From Branchiostoma floridae (lineage: Eukaryota; Chordata; Leptocardii; Amphioxiformes; Branchiostomatidae): DNA of 64,000 nucleotides. The DNA lies in assembly GCF_000003815.2 (NCBI RefSeq), contig NC_049979.1:32967140-33031139 (forward strand), given 5' to 3'. Positions 11,936 to 26,000 of this stretch are shown in pieces. A model generated the notes under the pieces. That model made no database searches and was not told the origin of the DNA. It saw only the letters and a program-made list of their open reading frames with translations. Both the position numbers and the translations under genes were made by a program. The stretch's first letter is position 1. Each line of letters begins with the position of its first letter.

Positions 11936-13063
11936 CGGATACCCCCAAATGACCCCGCGAGGGGCAAAAGTAGGGGGGGAGCTGAGGCTCCCGGGTTAGG
12001 GCGGGCAGGCCGCCTGCCTGGCACGGAAGTGCTCAACGTTGGGAGCGCTTATTACAACCGTGCCAGGCAGGGCATTCCACTCGGGAATTGTGCGTGGGAA
12101 AAAAGAATGTTTGTAGATATCGGTGCGTGCAAATATGTGTTGATATTTGAAGTCGTGACTACCCCGGGTGCGCCCTTGGGCAGGCTTCAGAATATTGCTG
12201 GCGTCTATGTTAATATTATTGTTGACTACTTTATAGAAAAAGGTGAGGCGGGCGTTCCTCCTCCTTTCGGAGAGAGGGCGCCACTGCAGGTCTGAAAGCA
12301 TTTGTGTCACGCTGCTAGTCTGCCGGTAGTCATTTAGGGTCACTCGGGCTGCCCTGCGCTGGACGGCCTCCACCGCCTGTATCCCTTTGTTGGTGTACGG
12401 GTCCCAGACGATGGCACTATATTCCAAGTGAGGCCGTACCAGCGCTTTGTAACAAGTGGCCTTGACCCTAGATGGACAATGGGTCAAGTTGCGCCGAATG
12501 ACTCCTAGGACCTTACCAGCTTTGCTAGTGGCGTGGTTGATATGGGTGTCCCACCGCAAATCGTCGGACAGTTGTACTCCAAGATAGGGGTGGGACTTAA
12601 CACCGGTAAGGGCTTCTCCACAGAGGGAGTACTGAGTTATGATGGGGTGCTTTTTACGGGTGATATGGAGGATGTGACATTTAGAGGGGTTGAACGACAT
12701 GAGCCAACGATTTTGCCATTCTGTTAGCGCATCGAGGTCAGACTGCAGCCCTTGTGCGTCAGAAGGCTTGCTGATAGTTCGATAAATCAAGCAATCGTCA
12801 GCAAACAGTCGAACATGTGAGTCTACGGAATCGGGTAGGTCATTAATGTAGAGCAGGAATAGCAGAGGGCCTAACACAGTACCCTGCGAAACTCCAGAGG
12901 TGACCTTGACAGCTTTAGATGTTCCACCGTCAAAGACAACCCTCTGGGTTCTCTCCGTAAGGAAGGCCCTAAGCCAAGACTGAAGGAGGCCAGAAATACC
13001 ATGAACCTGAGCATACACGCCCCAGTTCAAGAAACGAAGGCCAACATGAACTCCAAAGAACAT
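11936..13063 (-). mobile_element. 5'-truncated non-LTR retrotransposon (CR1/Jockey-like), reverse transcriptase C-terminal half
   Basis: An open frame of 355 codons (13063-11996) holds the reverse-transcriptase palm. GVSQGTVLGPLLFLLYINDL is followed by the catalytic LFADDCLIYR, then the thumb (FNPSKCHILHITRKK; SHPYLGVQLSDDLRWDTHIN) and the usual tail (VRPHLEYSAIVWDPYTNKGI; VQRRAARV; PEWNALP). Fingers and endonuclease are missing, as expected for a 5'-truncated copy. About 60 bases of 3' UTR reach to about 11936. The undamaged frame implies a fairly recent insertion. The clade was judged only from motif style. Confidence 0.85.
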
Positions 13064-13984
13064 TTCGGCAGGACTTTAACGCATACAGGAAAGCACTTCC
13101 AGTTGATGTTTTCTGTTCCGTGGAAGCCTTCTTGTGCTGGAATCAGCAGATTGAATCTTTCCTTACACAATAGATAGAATTCGGAGATGAGGCGGAATGA
13201 TGACTGTTGCTAAACAGGACATCTCTCCAACTCAGCCTCGTCGGCGGACTTAAGTACACAGCCACCACTGTCACCCAAGCATACACTATAGCCAATATTG
13301 TCATGTTTTGAAATGTTTCGTAATATTGTTTTGTATTTACAAGGGGTGATCAATATGTCCCTGGCATCACCAAGAAATAGTTAGCACAACTCAGATTTCT
13401 ACACGTTTATGTAAAGTACAGAGTCTTTTATTGAAGTTTTCCGACTTTTAGGTTATTTGGATCATTATTTTGCAGGCAACACCTAGCAAAGGTAGATAAG
13501 AGAAACGAAAAAAAATAGACAAATAGCTGCGATCTGTGCTGTGCGGGTGAACTTGCTGTGCAGGATATCAGACGACCGTTTTTTTCTTCTTGATATACAA
13601 TAGGAATCCTTATCAACCATTTTGACAATGTTTTCGAAGAATTTACGGCAAAAGGAATTCGATCCACACGTCTCATGACAGTTTAACTTTGTTTTCATGC
13701 CAATTGCCTACTGATTTTTGAAAATGCGTTGCCTGCAAAGTAATGACTTTAATGCTTTGACATTTGGAGGATATTGATAAAAGACTTCATACTACGAAGA
13801 TATGTGCTCTAAAAGTTGAGATGAGATAGTATTTCTAGATGAGGCCGAGAAGTTCTTGATCTCCCCTTGTAGTAATATAACATTTCAAACGTCAACACAT
13901 TAAAACAACTGTTACTCATCTCATATATATATTAATGCTTTTAATCCCAAGGAGAGAAACACCCACTCGGTATGTTCGAATCGA
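13064..13984. other. spacer with a short inverted repeat
   Basis: ATTTTGCAGGCAACAC (near 13474-13489) and GCGTTGCCTGCAAAGTAATG (near 13727-13746) are imperfect inverted repeats about 240 bases apart. A short open frame on the minus strand between them (13698-13483) matches nothing I recognise. Confidence 0.35.
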
Positions 13985-13990
13985 CTTTAT
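13985..13990 (-). terminator. polyadenylation signal AATAAA of the B4GALNT-like gene
   Basis: TTTATT on the + strand reads AATAAA on the minus strand, about 30 bases past the stop codon. Confidence 0.5.
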
Positions 13991-14019
13991 TAGAAATTTT
14001 TTCTATTATAATTCCACTT

Positions 14020-17000
14020 TTATTCCTTATTCTTTATTTTTATTTTTTTCTTGTTTTTATTTACTTTTTTAATATTTCGGTTCGTCTCCCCACTTCTTGT
14101 CCATTGTTTCCTAAAGCAGTCAACGTTATGCATGTATTGGTTGTATATATTCCTTTCCAGTGTATTTTTCTTACTAACACGACGGTACAAGGTGTAGTTT
14201 CCAGCATCGAATCCTCCCTTCATGTGGCGAATTGAGCAAATTTCACAAGCGGCTATCCGGAGCCTTCCAAGAGCGGATAGGAAAAACTCTGTAAAGAAAT
14301 AAAGATGGTATCAATATAAGTAATGGGTTTTTGATGAAACATTTAGCACGATGTGCTATTATTTTAGCCGGAATATTCATTTTGAATCTCTCTAAACATA
14401 CAGCTGTTTGACAAAAAGAGTATATGAAATAACCGGAACAAGAAACAAGAAATAGTAGTAAGACCATCTCATAAAGCAACCTTGTTCGCTTCGCTCACTC
14501 GGCGGTTTCATTTGTTAGTTATAGCAAATAACCAGGCGTTATGACGCCAAATAGACTCTGGAGAGGGTTATTGACCCTTAATTACTTTTAGTCTTATCTA
14601 TTTTTTTTCAAATACATTTTTGTATTGTATTTTTTATAAGCGTGGATACCTTATCATGATAATCCATAAGGTTTGATTAAGTAAGTATGTCCAAACAACT
14701 GTAAATGATATTACGTGCAGTATCTTTGATAAAATAATCGCAAAAGTAGCTGCCTAAAACCAAATAGTGTGGGGAATCTTGCCTTCATGAAAGTTAGTAG
14801 GTGTATGGATCAAACTATCAGCAAACACTTTTCTTTTCAATATAGGGAATTATGTAATGAATCATATATCTTTGGTTGAACAGACTTATTTGGTTTAAAT
14901 TGAGGAAGCTTTTTGTTAACCTTAATTGCCCTGAAAAGTTGAAAAAAATGTTCTGTTAACCCTATCAACTGGGCTTACCGGGGGAGGCGTCAGCACACCC
15001 CCCCCCCCCCCTTTGGTATTTTCAAATGCTGTACGATCAACAAATTTGCAGGCGGTGATATACTCGTCGAGTTTTAAAATTCTTAAAATTTCAATATCAT
15101 TATGATGCAATATGACATAATTATGACATCATTGATTGATTTTTTGGCTAAAATTTCAATTATACCTAAATATTTCACACACAAAGTTACCAATAAGTTT
15201 AAGACTTCTGCCAAAAGCTGACTCAACAATGTTAAAATGACGTCATCTGTAGTTTAGCTATCCAACATCGTGAATTACCAACCATAATAGTGTTAAGAAG
15301 CATTGTTTTCAACATATAACGCTAAAACCCATTGCCATTGAAAATGGATTAAAAACGTTCACATGTTTGCTGTTAGAAAATACCAAGTAGTGATGAAATC
15401 CGAGTAAAAATAAGCTGGTTATACTTTCCATCAAAATATTGTCGGCCATCTTGGATTTTGACAATTGACGTCATCTTATTGGCAGAATTTATGAATATTT
15501 AATCATAAATTTTCAACTAAGATGTGTAAGACATCAAAGATATATAAAAAGAAGTTAATTTTCAATCGAAAGTCTTTAAATCACATTGTTTTGACCAAAA
15601 TTAGCGATTTTTGTAAATTGCCTTTCAGAAACCCGTTGCCATGGCAGCAAGTTAAATTAAAAACTTACTCTTTATTCATTGAAATTGTTAACAATATTCT
15701 AGGCAAAGTCACCATGTTTGGATTTTCTAGTACAAGCAATTGGGGAGCTATACGACGTCAAAGTTTGCGCAGGCCCTTTTAGCACGTCTGTCTGGATAAG
15801 GTTAACATTGGCATTGCATAGAGTTACACTTCGTTTTATTTGAATTAACTGCTATTTGATATAAAAAGTTTTTACTGCAAATTTAAAATGACTCGTTGAA
15901 TTTATTATTGAAAAGTTATGTTTGGCATTGAGCAGAATATGTGTACCTCCGTGTCCCAATCGTGCCAACGCGGGATGTGGGTCAAATCCGACAGCTTTCA
16001 CTTCATTGGTAGACGCAAGAAATGCATTCAGTCCGACATCATTTGCATAGAACCCTGAATATAAGTAATGTGTTAGTAATATAAACTTGGCATAAAGAAG
16101 TGTAATGTTTGATCTGGCTGAATATATTATATAGTTGTTGATAAGTAATTTTTAACGTAAAACAGCTAAGTATGTTTTTTTACAAAGTATTTTTCAGGCT
16201 ATTATTTTTCCCAGATGACTGCTCTTTTCTTACAAGTATAAAATATTATGTAATTTAGTGAAAAATTGCATAATTAGATGTGAATTAGACTTAATCTGAT
16301 GATGTATTCGGTCCTTATCATACATGAAGTATAAGTAGCTTATTATCCCTGAACCCAATCTTGACGCGGGCGGGGATTACTGCCGAACGATATATATATA
16401 TACATATATTGTAAGATGTCACGACTTCGTGATAGAAAACCCGCCTGTCTGAACACTCACTAAAGAGTTTACAGAAATGAGTTCGCTATTCTCTTTCCCT
16501 ATTGTATCACCGGACAGTCTGTGAGTTCTCCTCCACCCGTGATGAATTAGTTCATATGGTAAACTAGTATTCTAATTAGAAAGAATTGCTTGACATAGTA
16601 TCAAAACTCTTACCAGGAAAGTTTTTGATTGCCATGTAATATCCAGGGTCTGTCTTTTGGTCAATGCAGGTTCGGGACTTGTTTCCAAAAATATCAAAGG
16701 TCGTAGCAAATAAGTTACGTGCAACAGCTACGCTCACCTGCAGAAAATAAACATAAGTCGGATCATAGGTATTTTGTTAGCAGTATACGTATTTAGGGAA
16801 AAAATGTACAATTACATCAAATAGTGCTTTTGTTACACCTTGGATTCACCTGACAAGTTTTAATTTGATACGGGTACACGCTAATTTGCAGCCCTCGTGC
16901 TATAAGACTTCAGGGGAGGACAGCGATTTTCTAGTAGACTGCCGAAAAGACTAAAACAGTAATGACAAATGACACCATGTATTAGTCTCAGAGCTCATTA

Positions 17001-20000
17001 AATTTCGTTTGGGCATTGTAAACAGACTAAGTTTTTAGTCGAATTTAGTCGTAACTATAGCTTGTTTAAAACACACAAGAAAGGGAAGTTACGATGCAGT
17101 GCCATTAAAAGTCGCCAAAATCTGAGTATGTCCAGCTTTAATCACACCCTACTTACACACAATAGCAAGGGTCTGGAGTGAGCTGCCATGCGGCGCCACT
17201 TAGGTAACCTCAACACGTCAGTAATTGCCCCAGATGCGACTGGAGGACTGTAGATTTTAAACCACATCGGGAAGGACCCCTACTCGTATTGTGTGATCTT
17301 TAATGTCACTAAGGTGTGGCTGTCCTTAAACACGGGGAGAGCAATGCTCTGTTGACGGACACAAACGCACACACACATCAACAATACACAAAGTCACAAA
17401 ACTCTAACTCATTATGTTTGATTAATATGACGATTGTTAATACTTACAAGGTGAAAATTGGTATTATCCAGAAATGATACGAGCATGTCTAGCTTTGTTT
17501 CTTCTGTGATCATCATATCATCATCTTGGTAGAAAAAGTATTCCGTCGATACTTGGGATAATCCAAGGTTTCGGCCAGCAAAATAACCCTTAAAATTGAA
17601 AAAGGTGTTTATCATACGTGAAATAACAATTTACATGTCAAGCGCGTTTAATCACCGACTACCTAACATCAGTACAAGAAAACATTGCAACCTACAAAAG
17701 AATATAAAGACTATCTGAGTAAATTGTGAAAGAACAATACTTGCTGAAGTAATCGGTGATTGATAAAGCAAGTTCATTTAGACTCCTGTGATACCGTATC
17801 AACTTCAACCTGAGCAAAGCAACAGGCGCTGCTTTGAAAAAAAAGTTTTAGGATATTTTACAGTACATGGAATCGGGGCGTTAACTTAACCTTATCCAAC
17901 TTGACACAATTTCAAGCGAGGACACGCCATTAAGTCGATTCGTTCTCTTGCAAAGTAACCTATTACCACATACTGATCTAGTGGCACGCGAGGGACAGGG
18001 ATGAATAGTTCACACCAATTGTCTGTTGATTAAGGATATTTCTTCGCTTGTTATTTGGAGTCGAACGTTATGTTTCATTATGTAGTAAAGCCGCATTCTT
18101 ACCTTGTAAGTTGGAACTGCGTACCATGATTCTTTTACGTTCAATTTTAGAAATACATTTAACGTTACAAGGTTTGTATCGTGACTGTATATTGTGGCCA
18201 TAGATTTATCTGCAAGGTCTCTCTTCGATTTGTTTCTTTTCACAGACGAGTTTCAAATACATGTTTGTAAACAACACCGACAAATCTGTAATGTTTCACC
18301 AATACATTACCAGCATCACTTCAATGTATTTCAATGAATACACAGAAATAGCAAAAATAGATAGTATCAAGAAGGTAGTGGAATGTGCAAAAGAAGCAAA
18401 GCCTTATGAAAGCAATATTTCAATATGTACGATCGTTGAAGTGATCAATAGTGAAATATTATCGTAAAACAGTAAGCCAACTTGGATTCGTACCCGAGAC
18501 CATAAGGTCTATTGGTTAATCCACTATGCCACTATATATTTTATTTGAATCGGTGTGCTGATACGACTGAAGTGACGGATCGCGTGATGATACGAGACAA
18601 AAACTGTTGCAGGTCCATCATTTCAAAATCTGAAGTCCAAATTAGCTTTTGTTCATCATTGTAAACTTTTCAAACCGTAATAAATAGCACAAGAAGGTTA
18701 TATAGGTCAACGATGCCAGCTTTGTTCGAGTTTATGCCATTTACATGATGGTCAGGGTCAGAATGTCCCGCCACTCGTTCGGGCTATTCACACCGTAGTA
18801 ACTGTCGTTGACCTGTCAGTAACAATAAGAATGGCCCTCGCTAGAAAGATACTGAGTGTGGGGCATGGAGGCTGCTTAAATTTCCCTCGCCAAATATGAC
18901 GTCGTATGTATACTAAACAGCTTGTGCTAGAACAACAAGTCTAAGCGAGTTATCCTAGATTATTGCTGGCAACAATTTGCAAAAAAATCGAGTAAGTTTA
19001 TGATTTTTCGTGTTGCCACATTTTACAAAGGCATATTTTCCAAAAATCACCATGCTTTGTTTAATCAATGGGTTCTAAGTTTTTATTGCTAAATCATATT
19101 TATTTTCATATAATTCTAACATCTAACATACTTTAGTGTGACATTTATAAATCGATATGCATAAATTATGCTAATGTTAGACGAAATTGGTCGAAATCCA
19201 AGATAGCCTATAATACAATGGTAATACAGAAAAAATTCATGTGAACTTTTCAACCTGTTTCATAGGATTTTAGGGTTATTGGTTAAAAAAGATGTATCTT
19301 AAGACATTGAAGGTTGATATTCCAAAATGCCGGATAGCTAAAACACAGATGACGTGATTCAATCACGTCATTCTGTCGTCTAAAGGAAACTGTGTAAGCC
19401 ACGCCCTGTTAGTTTTGTTTATCATTTGTTTATATTTCCGAGATACAGACCGTATATGCTGGCATCCTAAAGTGGTCCACGTTGCTACTTTGGAAACTAG
19501 TGAATAGGTGGTCGGGTGTATCATCAGCAACAACTATTCTTGTCCCAGGGTACAGTTGATCAACAGCTTTAATTGCATTTCGAAGTCTACTATAACGAAG
19601 AAATGTCTTGACAGCAACAGTCACTCTATCCTGAATCTGGCCTTCAATTGGAACATAAAAATGTTAAAATTACTAATGAGACATTACATTTTTACGTTAA
19701 TGAATTATTTGAGTGCCACACGTTATAAGCAACAACAACCAATGATATTGCTAATGTTGCAAATAGCCAATGAAAAGTTCGCTTTAAACAATAGTAGAAA
19801 GTGATGATAAGTCACATTACCTTTTCCTTCGATAAACAGCCAGGGCAGTTGTACATGTTGAATATGTATTGGCATGGTCACAGTTGTCTCCGAAAAACGA
19901 ATTTTAGCTAAAAGGAAATAGGGTAATTCTATATTGCAGTTGAGGATAAACAATAACGCAACAACTTATGTGGAACTTGATAGAATTGTAGAATGTCACT

Positions 20001-23000
20001 TTTGCTTTTGTAATAGTGTTCGGGCTTTCTTTAACTTCAATTAACGTTTTTGCAACTAAAATTAGTGGGGTCCAAACGGATAGATGCAGAAAGATGTAGA
20101 AATCTATTCACTGCAAAAGTCACGGACAGAATTTTTTTTTATTCAAATCAAAAATTAACCCTTTTCAGAACGGTTTTCTTCGTCAACCCCAGACAGGGGG
20201 GCTTTTGAGCACCCCCCCCCCCCCATTCTAACTCATGTTACTCTTTATCGACACATCATGTGACCACCAGTTTTTTTAAGAGAACGATGTAGATATAATA
20301 TCTAAAGATTTTGAAAATATGACACTATGAAAACGTAATAGACGCACTTAGGATGTCACCACTGTGTTGTATTTCCGGAGCAATGTATAAAGGGTATTCC
20401 TCGAAAACGTCAAGGTCAAAATAGAAATACGTCACAGCAAGGGCAGATAACAATTAGTATATTGGCCGTTGCAACTTTTTTTTTCAATATCAATTACGTT
20501 AAATTGACACCATGTATATGTAAGATACAAGTCTTGCTCCGCTATCTTATAGACTAGATTTGTGATACTTTTATATGTATATATCCTGACTTGTTGTGAC
20601 CTGTACTTACCTCGGTTGGGCAAAATTGTACAATAAAGGTATTCATTCATTCATATTATATCTACCATCCTTTGATTCTCAAAAATCAAGTAGACCTTCT
20701 TTATGCAAAAATACCAGGTAGTTCTAAATACTAAGAAAAAATAAGGTAGTCATTCTTAATCCGGCAATATGGTCCGCCAACTAGCTTTTGGGCAGACGAT
20801 GTCTTCAATTAACATTACTTAAGCAATTTTATTAATTACAGACATTCTAAATAACATCAGTTTTTTTAAACCCTCAAATCACCGTATGGGGTCAAAACTG
20901 ACCCCAGACGAATATTAATATGTGCCATTATGACATTTCTGGTTTAAAACAAATTTCCTTCTATGAGTTTGTTTTTTATGTATGTCTTATAACTTCTCTA
21001 CGTTTTTAACCGAGATTGGCTTATTGTTGATTAAGTTATCGTAGACAGTTTATGTATGGTCCAGTGGGGTCAAAACTGACCCCAGCATTTTTTTAAACAA
21101 ACTTCTGGAACCCGCGCCTAAACTACTTATCGTATGATCACGAAATTTTCAGAGAATGATGTACATGTGCAACGAAATTATGGTAACAACTTTTATGTCA
21201 TTATCATGTTATATGACGACGCCAAGATGTCATTTAGCTTAAATTGGCCGCCATCTTGAATTTTGATTGATGACGTTATCAAATTAGCATGAATTATGAA
21301 TATTGAATCATGAAATTTACGTTGAATTTCATAAGATGTCATAAACAAATGTGGTTTGTCAAGAAAACCTTAAAACTTGAATGTTAAAGCCAAAATTAGA
21401 AAATTGTGTAATGAATATGCCTGTCAGAATTCCGTTGCCATGGCAACATTAAAAATGATGAACTTTTTTTATTCACTTGAATTGCTTGCTATCAACATTT
21501 TCTCAACAGGGACCAAGTTTCGTGACCCTAACATAAGCTATTCAGGGGCTATGTTACTTTGAAGTTGACGCGGGCATAAAAATACCTTACCCGGTCAGAA
21601 TAGCGTTAGTGCAAAATGTGGTCCTCATGATCTTTTGCATAAATTATGATAATGAGCTACAATTATTCTCACCTAATCATGTCAAACTGTCCCACATAGA
21701 TAAATGAAGCCGAAAAAACTGTATTTGTACAAAACCCATACGGTAATCTACGTCACATCACGGGTTAATCCTATTCAGACCGGGCTTTTTTGGTCATCCC
21801 TGAACGGGGGGGGGGGGGGGCTTTTGAGGCCCACCACTTTTAAGTCCTATAACCCTAAAACGTCGTGCCGTAAGGCCCCCAAATTTGTAGGACATAATGT
21901 CGAGAAAATATCTAAATTGTTTTGACGTTTGACGTTACCCTGACGTAAAATGTCGTAATTATGACGTCATCAATTTGATTATATTGGTCGCACCCATGAA
22001 AAAAGGGTATTCTCAAAAAACTTCAAGGTATGCTACAAAAATGTAACAACAAGTGCAGATAACAGAATAATGATATTTATTACGACTTGCGTTGCTAATA
22101 GCAACATCAATGACGTCAAAATGACGTCTTGAAATGACGTTATGCACATCTAAGATACGAGTTGGGCTCCGCCATATTATATCGACCACCTTGAAATTTT
22201 AGAAATACTTTTTTTGCAACAAATAACCACAAAGGGCAATGGAAATAGACTAGATTCATTCATTTAGATGAAAAAATGCCAGGTGGTTACAAATTTTAAG
22301 GGATAAGTAGCTTGTTATTCTTGATCTGGCCATACGGTCCGCCATCTTGGATTTTGGGGATGATGACGTCATCAAATTAGCATAATTTATGCATATATAA
22401 TTATGAAAGATGTGCTTAACAATATAAGATTTTCTTTATGCAACAAAATAGCAGTAATATAGCAAATAAATGTGAAAAATACACTGTCAGAACCAAAAAT
22501 AGTGATTTTTGGCAAAACTGCCTGTCAACAAACGGTTGCCATAGTAACACGAAAAAATGGAAAATTTGTCAAACTTTTTAAATTTCTTGCCAACAATATT
22601 TTAGAAAAACTCGACAAATCCGGTGGCTCGCGCGTAACCGGTTCTGGCGTTATGTGACCTGGAAGGCGCGAGCCTCAAAGCCTCCCCCCGTTCAAATAGG
22701 GTTAAATTGCACTTCAAAATTTATGTCTGGGGTCCCCAACTGGGGTGCTTGAGGGTAAAGGCAGCCGTTATTGAAAATTTTGTTTCCGTTAATATCTCAG
22801 TAACTACATATGCAGTCTAATATATACAGTCTAAAGTTACCACAGAACTTGAAAGCCCCTCGGTTAGTAATAGAAGAATTGTTTCGTTCACATCTGGAAA
22901 GACGTAGATGCCATGATGAGAAGCTTGGAGAAGCATCACAACTCGCCTATGTGTTGTGTTAAAACAAGCCTTTATCATGATGGTCTTCGTGCAGGCAGAA

Positions 23001-26000
23001 CGAGAGGCAGATTGACCACGAAGGGGCAATAAAACAAATAATGCCGTCTTTCTCACATAACGCCAGAAAGGCTTACGCCACAAATTTCATGTCTGTTCCC
23101 AAAATTTAGTTTGCAACTTTTTTCATCATCTTAACTGTGTCGCCATGGCAACCATTTTCTTTTTTTGAAGAAAATCGCAAAGATTCTTACAAAGTATTTT
23201 TAATTTTTTTTGCTATATTACTGCTGTTTTCTTTCATAGCCAAAGTCCTATGTTATCTAGAATATTATTCCTAATCAAATATGTATCTAAGTCATTCTTT
23301 TTCTTTGTATTATGTTGATAGGTTACACCAACTTTTTTTTGCAGATTTGGAAACGTATCCTATTTTTTCTATAAATAACTTGAATATATACTTTACCGAA
23401 GTCAACGATGTTGGCGTCAAACTCTGTATTTCTATACACGATGTACTTTAGCTGGAGATTTAGCAGGGATGGACTCCGTGTCGAGATTTTTAGTGTGTTG
23501 GCACCAATTCCGTTGACGCTTACCCATCGTACACGCCCAGCCAGTTGGAATATTCCTCTGGTAGCATTTATCTGAAACTATGACAGAAGTAATCTTATTG
23601 GCTTGGGGATGATACAAATGCGAGTCTAAAAGGTAGGTATCAAAATGATTTGGAATGACGTAGATGTGCCGATATCAAATAGGAGAGCATTCGTATCATA
23701 TGCACCATATCAATACCTTTATAACTTCAACAGATAAACGTTCATTGTCTTTGGTAAAAATAAATTTTGATAAGAGAAAAAAATGTAAAGTTTAATGGCA
23801 GTTGTAAGAGAATTAAGAAAATAGGGGCCAATCTAATGTTTAAACGTATTTGTAAAAATAATAAGATACGTCTGATAGTAGCAATGCGTTTTTGCTTAAT
23901 GTATCTTATGTTCTGATGATTTTTTCTTTGTTTATAAAAAATATGTAAGTGTAAATTCCATGTCGACTATGCGACCGTTTGATATTTCCATTATAAAAAA
24001 TCAAATCTTACAAAAGCACAGTTCAAGATTTTATCTCAAGTCCATTGGAACATAAGTAAACACCAAACATTTATTATTGTAACACGATCTAATTTCTAAA
24101 TAGGGTTTGGAAATGCTAGAAGTAAATACTACAATACTTTACCTCCATTTGCTTGTTGCTGTGAACATCACTGCTATTGAATAGCTCCACTCGAATCCCT
24201 GTGTAGCAAAAACGTCAAACCTATTCAAACCGGGCTTTTGTCAATCTTCGACGGACCACCCCTTATAACTCCGTAATTCTGTAAGGACTAATCACATGAT
24301 TACCAAAATTTGGAGAGAAAAAATGAAGACATTATCCATAGAAATTCTGATCAATTTAACAGTATCATAACCTAATGTGATGAAATTATGACGTCATTAG
24401 TTTGACAGTATTGGCTCGAACCAGGAAATAGTATTTTCAGTAAGCTTTTAAGTGGCTGGTAAAACTATATAAAGACCAGATAAAGAAAACGATTGCCTTC
24501 AGTATGCTACGGGCACCCATGTAGTTTACATCATTGGTGGCCTGGCAGAGAAAGTTTACTAAGTATAAGTTACTCATCAAATCATGTTTGAAATCTAGAG
24601 ACGACCAGATAAGAAATTGAAGTAATACAACACTTCACTAGCGTTTACCCCCCCCCCCCCCTTTAGCGTTATCACCCCACCCCAGAGAACTTACTAGTAC
24701 TTCTCGTATTGGTCTCAAGAGTAGCTGGCTACTACATGTTAGGTGCGCTACCTGGTACTATACTGCACCTGGAAGTAACATAGTTTGTGTGGTAATAGTA
24801 CGTATATGTCAATTTCTTTTTGCAGCAAGAACGTTAATATTGATACTATAGACGGAGTTATGTATCAACCTGATGTACTTATATCATTTTAAAATTGCAG
24901 TTTGTGATTTATACCGATTAACTTCTAAAATGCCATATTAACCTGTTCCTGCTTTAGCCGGGAAAGACGAGTTCGCTAGTGTTTTTACCCCCAGGGGCGA
25001 CATCGCTGTGACACCGGTTTTAAATGACTTGCGAATGAAGCAACATGATGGCGACTTTTTTTATTGATCGTATTTTTGAAAGGTTGCTTTTTAATTTTCA
25101 AGATAGGGACTGATTGAATTGTAACCATATGTTGCAGTTTCAACTCGGTTAGCAGAGCATGTTTGGAGTCATGGGCCTGAATTACAGATCGAGCATCATA
25201 AGTGCCCATTTCTCTTCGAGGGCACTTCAGGTGAAATTCAGTCGTCCCGTAAGTTATGTAAGGGTATTTGATCAAAACTAATTGTTACAAGGTAGTTTTA
25301 GATATTTTCTTACTATCGTCGTTAATTCAATTTGATTGTGTAATATGGGAAGTCATAGAAACAACATCCTACCAAAGAACAGTTGTATGGCAATATGCCC
25401 GCCATATCAACCATCATCCGGGAGCGTAGGACCAGATTTGCCGGTCATTGTTTTAGGAATAAACCAGAGCTTGCTAGTGAACTCATACTGTGGAAGCCAA
25501 CACACCGGTATGCACATGCTGGGCGACCTCGACTAACATACATAGACCAGCTTGCTCGTGCTGTGGGGTTGCGGGTTGAGGACTTATTCTTTTGTTTAGT
25601 ATCTATCCTAAGTTGTGTGTGTCTTGTGTTTGTGTATTTCTTCTTTGTTTTGTTTTCCCTTTTTAGCTCTATTAGTACAGCTATTGTCAGAGACTATGAA
25701 TTTTGGATACAAGTTGCTGTATAACGCAGCTGAATAAAGTAACAATTTGGACATAATGGCTCAGGGTGCAACCATCATTTTCACAACTGTCGCACGACCT
25801 TTCTCCGCTGTGGGAATTCGTATTTTTTGACATTTTCTGTGAATAATTTATCGCCAAATGGGGCTTGGTAAATTTATTCACTACTACAAGTCTGTTAGAA
25901 AGAAATACTTATGCATTCATTTTAGTCAATACTGGCCGGGTGACCCGCCTGTAAAATGTTTAACCAATCACGGAAAGTTTCCAATACTGACATCAGTGAT

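Noticed and set aside
12029-12727. Plus-strand open frames across the reverse transcriptase
   Set aside because: Shadows of the minus-strand reverse-transcriptase frame, which has clear catalytic motifs.
16389-16410. TATATATA run as a promoter TATA box
   Set aside because: It lies in the middle of an intron and is a simple repeat.
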